Part shown: positions 11,901 through 20,900 of the stretch, piece after piece | Position numbering within the stretch: the stretch's first letter is position 1 | How the letters are laid out: each line of letters opens with the position of its first letter | Source: Echinarachnius parma | Lineage: Eukaryota > Echinodermata > Echinoidea > Clypeasteroida > Echinarachniidae | NCBI GenBank assembly: GCA_037951105.1 | Contig: JBAMJV010003954.1 | Coordinates: 1 to 64,000, forward strand | Direction of reading: 5' to 3' | Length of the DNA: 64,000 nt | Translations under genes and position numbers: made by a program | Notes under the pieces: generated by a model | Database searches by the model: none | What the model saw: only the letters and a program-made list of their open reading frames with translations | Told to the model about the DNA's origin: nothing

Positions 11901-14900
11901 GCACATACCCGTCTTACATTATACAATATAATAACAATAATTTTTATCTTTACTCTTGATATTGTTCTAACTATTATCATCACTATTATCGTCAATCTCT
12001 TTGTAGTTCTGCACAGACTGTTACCTGGCTGGCTTTGCCAAACGGCTCCTGGAAGACATTGCCTTACAGCCGGAAGAATGCACGGCGAGGAAGCTGGCTG
12101 AGGAGATTGTCTCCCTTGTGTGGCAACAACACTGGATGCAGGACATACGTGACATCACAGGTTAGCATCACTCATTTATACAAACAAAGCTGCCATCTTG
12201 CTGCCTTTCTTATGCCTCTTCTCCAAAGTGGCTTGGAGTCAATATATTCTGACTTGTCTGTCTGGCCATTCCTTTCACATAATCAGCATATCTCAGGATT
12301 AGACCAGTTGATGATGTCAAACGTCACAGAGATCATGGTTGCAAAAATGACTCATAATCGTGGTATTTTAAGAAACATTTGACAGATGAAAATCAAACTT
12401 GGCATTCGAGAGCATCTTTAGAAGCTTATAAACTGAGTAGATTTTAAGGGTCATGAGGTTAAAGGTTGCAGGTGAGCTCATAATCATGATATATAAAAAA
12501 AAGTTTAACCAGATCAAATCAAACTTGGCATCTGAATGCTTGGCATCTGAATGCATATTGAGGAGCCGATGAAGTGATTTTGGGGTCATAAGGTCAAAGG
12601 TCGCAGGTTCCGGACCTCTAATCATTTTATTTCTTGTAGGTGAAGATGGTGAAGACGATGAAGACGAAGAAGAGGAGGAAGAGGAGTCAGAGGAAGAGAC
12701 GGAGGAGGAGGAAGAAGAAGAAGAAGATGAGGAGATGAAGGAAGCAGAAGATGAAGAGACACCGAATGCCCGTAGGTCTGCCCGACTGTCCCATGTACGT
12801 TCTCGCAAAAAGCAGGAAAAAGCGAACGCCAAATCAGGTAAATGTATCTAGCTTATTACACAAAAGAGTCCTCTTGTTTTGGGTCACACCCGTAAAGGTC
12901 AAGATCACAGGGCTTATTATATAAAACAATGTGTTGCGATATGTGGACAATAAAATCCTCCGGCCACTTTGTAGGCAGAGGATTTTATGTTTTAGGGCTG
13001 TCTGTCCGTCCGTCCCATTTTCGTTCTCGCAATATATCAAGAACCAGTTAACAGATCAATTTCAAACATGGTATGAGTGTACATATTTGGTGACAATGGT
13101 CTGATTAGATGTTTATTGTTAGAGGTCATGAGGTCAAAGTTCAAGGTCACAGGGCTCTTATATATGCAAAATTTGCTTGTAATAGTAAAAAACTTAAAGG
13201 GATAGTTGAGTTTTGGTAGAGAGGGTGCTAGACTACTTTTTTTGTTTGTGAGGTAATGAAAAACCGAGTGTAAAATTTGAAAGAGCATAATATTTAAATA
13301 ATAAAATCATCTTTGTTTGATCAAAATCGGTTCAGAGACGGCTGAAATATCCATAAATATAACAATTTGTAATAAAGCTGGGGCCCCAGGTTTATTAGAG
13401 AAATTTGAACCAGCCATTAAAAATTCACAAAACAAAACATCACATGCACAATATTTTATTCAAAATGGTTGAAACCGATGGAAAAGATATTATTATTTCA
13501 ATTTTAAAACATATTTATAAGTCTTTTACATACATAATGTAAACAATATCAATTTCTTCAACAGATGCCAAGAAGAAGAGAAAGGATAAGAAGAAGAAAA
13601 AAGATGCTGAGAAAAAGAAGGCAGAAGATGTGGAGGAGGATGAAGAGGATGTCGATGAGGAGAATGAAAGCGATGTCGATGAGGAGAATGAAAGCGATGT
13701 CGATGAGGAGAATGAAAGCGATGTCGATGAGGAGAATGAAGACGATGTGGAGGAGGAGAATGAAGAAGATGTGGAGGAGGAGAATGAAGACAATGTCGAT
13801 GAGGAGAATGAAGACGATGTAGAGGAGGAGAATGAAGACGATGTGGAAAAGGAGAAGGCACACGATTTGGAGGAGGAGAATGAAGAAGATGTGGAAAAGG
13901 AGAAGGCGGACGATTTGGAGGAGGAGAATGAAGACGATGTGGAAAAGGAGAAGGCAGACGATTTGGAGGAGGAGAATGAAGAGGACATGGATGAAGACGA
14001 CGATGAAGATGCCTCATCAGTCTGCAGTATGGAGTACTGCCACTGCAAGCAAGGTCAGAGAATCAATGGACATTGTGATATTTATAACATCCCTATAGTC
14101 CCTTAGTGTACCTTATGTGTTAAGGTCTTAATGGCATTTACGTCTTAACCCTAACCAGGCCGGGTTATTTTGGCTATGCTCTGGCCGGGGGGGGGGATTC
14201 CACCCCCCCCCTGAGATCTCGGCCGTCGAACGCGCGGCCGCCACAAAATTATGCACGCAGATAGCTTAAAGCATAATCTACAAGATTGCGTTGTTATTTT
14301 TTTGAAAATAATCATGCAAATTTATGCAGAAATCCCCTTGTCTGTAAATCACTAAATATTGTTCAAAATATGCTAATTTTGTGCATGAATATTCTTTATG
14401 ACTTAATTAACAGGTTTTGAACATTAAAAATTGTGACAGCCAACAATTTCCTTACGTATCTCTTTGTTTTTGGAATTTTTTAAATTGTTTTTTATTGTTT
14501 TTTTCAATGGAATCAATTATTGACCATTATCCAACAATTTTTAGCCCAAAATTAAATGATTGCAGTGATTAGAATGAAAAATAATGAAGGTTTTGTCTAT
14601 TCTAGAAAAAATTCAATTTCCATAGGATTTGTACACAAATCACAAAATTTAGTGATTTTCGGGCCGATGCTCACATACAAAAGGTCACGTGACTTTAGAA
14701 CGGTATACCCGGTCGTCGCAATTTTGGTCTCAAAAGTTGCGCAAGACTTCAAGGAAAAAACTCGCGCGGCAATACCTGTGCGCGTTGCGGAATTATCGCG
14801 CGAAAAGTCGAGGGAGGGGTGAATTCCACGCCCGGCCTGGTTAGGGTTAAGGGCCCCGTTGCAGAAAGAGATAACAATTAATTGTATCAGATCTCATTTT

Positions 14901-17900
14901 AAAGATTTTGAAATCTGATTGGTTGAAACATGCACATTTTCTGACTTACAAAGTTATTGTTACTTTCAATCTATTTTATCTTCTACTGCAACAGGGCCAA
15001 GGAGTTGTGTCATGCACACATCCCTTAGTTAAAAAATAACCCATTTAGGTCTTTAGTAGTTGTTTGTTTTGCATATTTTATTTATTTATTTATTTATTTT
15101 GGTATACATTTTAAACTGATCAGCAGCAGTGCTGAAAGGATCAGTGTACATTGAACATCAAAACATACATAGTATTAAATAATACAATATAGCAATTGTT
15201 ACATTCAAATTCAAATGAATTGGAACATTAAAGTACAACATTTACAATAGTAAATCACTATAAGAAAAAAAAAAAGCTACACTACACAAAGATCAAATAT
15301 CAAATAATTGTGCATGATTGCTAATCAACTATATAAGTGATATAAAGTAATTAATAATTGGAACTGTTCTAAATTATAAATCACCAGACAATTAATTAAT
15401 TACAATATATTTATCATAAAGTAACTATACCTATCAGCTGAATACCTATTGTGAAATCATTATTATATGAGAGCAAGACTATTCTAGTCATATTGATATA
15501 TTTCAATTGAAATTAATAAGCTTATTTAAAAATGAATAATTATGTATGTATTACAAGTACAAAATTCAAGGTACCAAACTGCAAGTATATGATTATTTGT
15601 CATATTACATAAATACAGAAACAATCTGAGTCTACAATGTTATCATCTAAATGATCTTTTAACTATATACATGGGATACATCAGACCAGTACTTAATTAT
15701 TGCGTCCCGGTTTTTAATGGAAATATTACTCAAGAGCAAATATTAAATTTAGAACGAATTCTAAAGAGAGTCCTTAGAATAATATTGGGAGGTGACTATA
15801 TAACATATGCCAATGCTCTTTCATTGTGCGATTTTGACTACATTGGAAGCAAGAAGAAAACAACTTTGTGAACAGTTAATAATATCTTTAGAAAAACACC
15901 CTGTTTTTAATGATTGGCTACCTTATTCGTATTTTAAACAATATATAATTCAATTTTGTATAATCATTTTCTTTTCTTATGTTACAATTGCGTATTTTGC
16001 TGTTTGCATATTACTCATTACTTTTATAAACTCTACAACTTTTAACATGTATCATGCACTTTACAAATGTAACAAATGTACAATTCAGCCTTTGGCTGGC
16101 AACCATTTGATTAATAATATCCCTTTAATAAGACCATTAATGTCTTGTGTTGCACACATTCCTTTAAGTAACCACTGGCATAGATCCTTATGTAATACCT
16201 ATTGGTCACCCCCCCCCCCCCCCAACAACAGGTATCAATTACAGATCTACGCCAGTGTAACACATTTGGGTCTTTAGGATTAAAGGGGTAGTTTAGTTTT
16301 GGTAAGGCTGAACTTTAGTAACCAAACTTGGACAGTAACATTATAAACTAATGGTTATTACTCCGCCATGCTCGAAAGGTATACAAAATTACAAACGACT
16401 AAGTAAAAAGCATGTTATCATTCAAAAAGAGCCATTAAAACAGGGCGCTTTCTAAAAAGGCATTTTTCATACAAAATAATGCATGTGATGTTCTATTGAA
16501 ATAATGATTAAGTAGATAGATCATCAACAACTATTTAAAAAACGCTTTTGAAAATTTTTGAAAAAGTGTAAGCATTTTTTAAATTTTTTGAAAAAATCAT
16601 CTAATTATTTGGGCCCCAAATAATTATAAGATCAAATATATTTATTGATATTTCAGCCGTTTCTGGACCGATTTTGACCAAATAAAGTTTATTCTGCCAT
16701 TAAAACTGCATGTTCTCTCAAATTCGACACTCAGTTTTTCATTATCTCACAAAAAAATTGTAATGTGCAGCGCGCCCTCTCTACCAAAACTAAACTACCC
16801 CTTTAAAGGGACTAAGTAACATTGTCCAAATCCTCAAAATCCAATTGGAATTCTAGCGGTTCCCTCATACCTTGTTGTATTCTTATTAACAAAAAAAGCA
16901 TGGGACAGGTTTTTTTTTTTAAATTTCCCTTTCATTAAAAAGATATTTACGATTGAATTGTTCAGATGTCAAATTATCCAATGGATCGTCAGAACCATGT
17001 ATAAAGTGAGTGCAATGAGTAAGTGAATGTCACTTTGCATTTTTGCTCATTACTCAGCCATATAAAGTCCATTTCACTTGAAATTTTCACACAACACCCA
17101 GTGGACATATCAGATAACAACAATATACATTGTATCAACCACTCATCACTTTTTGCACATGTCAACAAAGTTACTACATGTAGATCACATGTTCAGATAA
17201 AAGAGGGTGCTTTGTTGTAATCAGGAATGTTGTTTTCTTCTTTTCTGTGTCCTGGTTCCATATGTTGGTAATGGGAGAAAATTGATTGAGGGCAACAATC
17301 TAAAGGAGTATGGTCCCATGTGGATCTTTTCGAAAATGTTCAATGTACCAGAAGATACTTGGTTCTAATCATTAACTGCTAACGTGCCAAGCTTGCATTT
17401 TTGTGAGATACAATACCCACAAATGCCTTGGGCATTAAAATCCCTGGCACGTTAAGAGTTAAATGTAATTTCTCTCTGCTTCTATTCTTTTCATCTTCTC
17501 ATTTCTTGACAGATGTTGGGGGAGAGATGATAGAGTGCAGCAATGCAGCTTGTACCAGAGGAAACTGGTTCCATCTGGATTGTGTCAAGATGGACACGGT
17601 ACCGGAAGGTGCATGGTTTTGTTCACCAGAATGTGGAGAGAGTCCACAGGAATGTGCTGAGAGTCAACGGGTAGATGAACAGTCTTCACTGATGAACGCA
17701 GATTGCGGAGAGAGTCCAGTGGAATGCGAGGAAAATCAAATGGTAGATGAACAGTCTTCACTGATGAATGCAGATTGCGGAGTGAGTCCAAGGGAAAATG
17801 ATGAGATTCAACTGATTGATGAACAATCTTCACTGATGAGTGCAGAATGCACTGAGAGTCCAGGGGAATGTGAGGAGATTCAACTGGTTGATGAGCAGTC

Positions 17901-20900
17901 TCCGCTGATGAGTGCAGAGGCCAGACCCACATGCAAAGGGTCTGCTTCTCCGGAGAGTCCCACAGATATGGAATCCTCCTCAAAATGCAAGGGATATCCA
18001 TTGGAATGCGAAGATGTCGAACTAGTAGGTGAACAGTCTCCACTCGAGACAGACGAGACCCAACCAGACACCAAGGCCCCCACAGAGAAATGCAAGAAGT
18101 CTGGACTGGAGAGAGAGAAGAGCAGCGAGAGCAGCGAGAGCAAGTCTTCGGCTCCAATCAGTTGCTGCGTCTGTAAGCAGAAGAGGAAAGACGAGTTGCG
18201 TACATGTCACAAGTGCAAAGGCTCATTCCATAAGAGATGTGTCAACGGAGAGAGGCATGTAAAGAAGAAGGGTAATCATAGCCTTTATCATTTGTGTATA
18301 TATGTTTCAATTTTTGTGGGGGTGGGGATTGAGTAGGGCATACTTGACTACAAAAGTTAACCCCAAAAAGAGAGAGGTGGAGTAATGCTCCTATAGCAAT
18401 TTTTGCAAATTTCTTGGCAACACATCAAGATGTCACCCTATCACTTTATGACTTTTATTGCACAACTGTTGTTTTCCATTGTTCCTCAAGTGTAAATTGT
18501 TTACTTGTGCATGTACAGATTTGTTTTCGTTTGGGTTGTGTCATTCTTTTCTTTTATATTTGTATAATTCCAGATAGGTGGTATTGCTCTCACAAGTGCG
18601 CTGGAAGCAAGAGCGGAGATTCAATGTACAACTATGTGACAGCGGCATGCTGGCACGGGCTGCTGGACATGGCTTTCCAAGACATGTGCCAAGAAGGAGA
18701 CGGAGACGCCATCATGGGCGTCTGGAGGATCTACTTTCCCTTCCTGTGGAGGGGAAACAGGAAACGTGTCTACTTCAGGACTGCCCACAGGCTCTTGTTA
18801 GGTACTGTTCAATTGTATGCCTCCGCAATGAAGTGGCCAGATGTTTCTGGCTTGTCCATCTGTCCATACGTCCCGTTCTCATCATGTTATCTCCAGAACC
18901 GATTGATGGATCATCAAATTTCAACATCTCTTTCAGCTGCAGGCAACCTATTTTTTTTTTTAAACAAAACTTTGGATAACTTTCTAAAAATCATTTTGAA
19001 AATTGTTTGTTTTGTGTTAGCAGTTGATAAGTCATTAAGATACATGAATGCTTGGTTCTGTTACTCCGTTCTGGTATAACATGCATTGTTCATAGAATCC
19101 AGCCAATATATATAAATGAGAATTAACCTGCTTATAAAGACCATTTATTTAAATGTACATTATGTTGCTTTTATAGACAGGTGTGTTAAATGTAATCAAA
19201 CCTTTTCCATTCCCTGTTTTTTGTAATTCTTTATAAATTCTAGACATAGGCGGTTGCTTGCCAGCCAAAGAGACCCATGATATCATCCACAACCGGACAG
19301 TCAACCCCAATGGTGGGGCAGGAGGCAACATGTCTATCGACTTCTACCAAGAGTTGCAGAATATACACTTCAAAGGTAAACAAATTGACACAGGGTGTCC
19401 GTGATCATTGTCATAATTCTTATTTACTGTATGTGTATATTCATACTTCTTGTTTTGTTTGAAAACACTGAGGAGAGCGTGAAAATGGATTTGGGGAGAG
19501 GATGGGCCAACTACTCTAAATGGATTTGAGATGGTTACTTTATGCAACGCTCGAAATTGGCGTAGGCCCGATGGCCCGGGGCCAGTAAAAGTTGCGGTCG
19601 GGCCAGTAAAAACATGAAAATGCCAAAGTTTGGTGGCCCGATCGGGCCACCAAATGTTTAAACCATAAGAAGACAACATCAAGGAATATGAATCTCAAGT
19701 TTGACACCTCTTAAAAACACTTTAATTGTGATTTAAATATTTGCAAGAAATGAAAAGGACGGACATAAAAAGTCGCAAGCGCACTTGCGCTAGTTGAATT
19801 AATCCTTATTTATGCCTACACATATGTGCTATTTCCTCATATGAACACTCTCCCTTGAATTATCTACTTCTTGCATGATAAATCATGGTAAAATTAAACA
19901 ACTTCCAGAGGTGTGTAATGACTAAAAGTAAAAGCATATGCTTATGCTGTTTTCTTAATTTCCCACACACCCCCTGGAAGCCTTTGCAACATGTAGAATA
20001 TAAACATAGAACAACCAATCCACAGAGGGAGTATGTGTGCATACTAAGACCTATCAAAACACATGTCTAACTTTTCACATTCATTCATATTGCAAAGTGC
20101 AGTGTGCTTGCCTTTGCGATACCGTCCGCGATACCGTCAATAAAGGGGAATAATTTCATCTTTCGGATCATTATTCATATTTTTGAAGGTATTAGAAAGA
20201 ATCATTTTTACAAGGTAGAGACTTGTGACTACTTGGAATTATTTTAGCTTGTAAAATAACAAAGATTTAAGTGATTTCATTTCCCGATTTGAAAGGTTAT
20301 CTTAGCTATGCTCAGTCCCATGTGTGTTTTTTTGTGTTGGAGATTTTATGGACCATAAAATAACAAAATCGTACATGGAAAAGAGCTTAGTTTCATCAGT
20401 TGATGACTCTTAGATGAAACTGCTCGATTCTAGGTTTTGTTTTGTCTATTCAGTGATGGATTTCTTTAATGATGGTGGTAATTTTAACACATAACTTCCA
20501 TAATTTACCAATTAATGACCAAGTAGTCATGACCATTGTTTTTCTTTGTTTGTAAATTTTATTTTCGGGCCACCAGAAAAAAAGATAATTTCGAGCATTG
20601 GAATACAGTAACAAATGAGGCTAAACATTGCCCAGTACCCTGAAACTATGAATATGGTTATTGTTTTAATTTTACTTTTGTTTTTCCTTATTTTTTTCGG
20701 GCCAGTAGATTTTGGTTTCGGGCCACCAAAATTGGAAAAATACTAATTTTACTGGCCCGACCGGGCCACCAGCAAAAAAAGTTAATTTCGAGGGTTGCTT
20801 TATGTATATTATCTCAAGAACTGATTGATTAATTCTTACTAAACTTGGTTCATATATGCGTCTTGAGGGGCCAATGAACAGATCAGATTTGGGGGTCCTG

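Noticed and set aside
12368..12832. 154-codon Ser-rich frame on the - strand
   Set aside because: It is the reverse complement of the Glu-rich exon 10 of gene 1 plus intron; low-complexity shadow with no start context.
13515..14048. Ser/Phe- and His/Pro-rich frames on the - strand
   Set aside because: They are opposite-strand readings of the GAGGAGAATGAAG repeats of exon 11 in gene 1.
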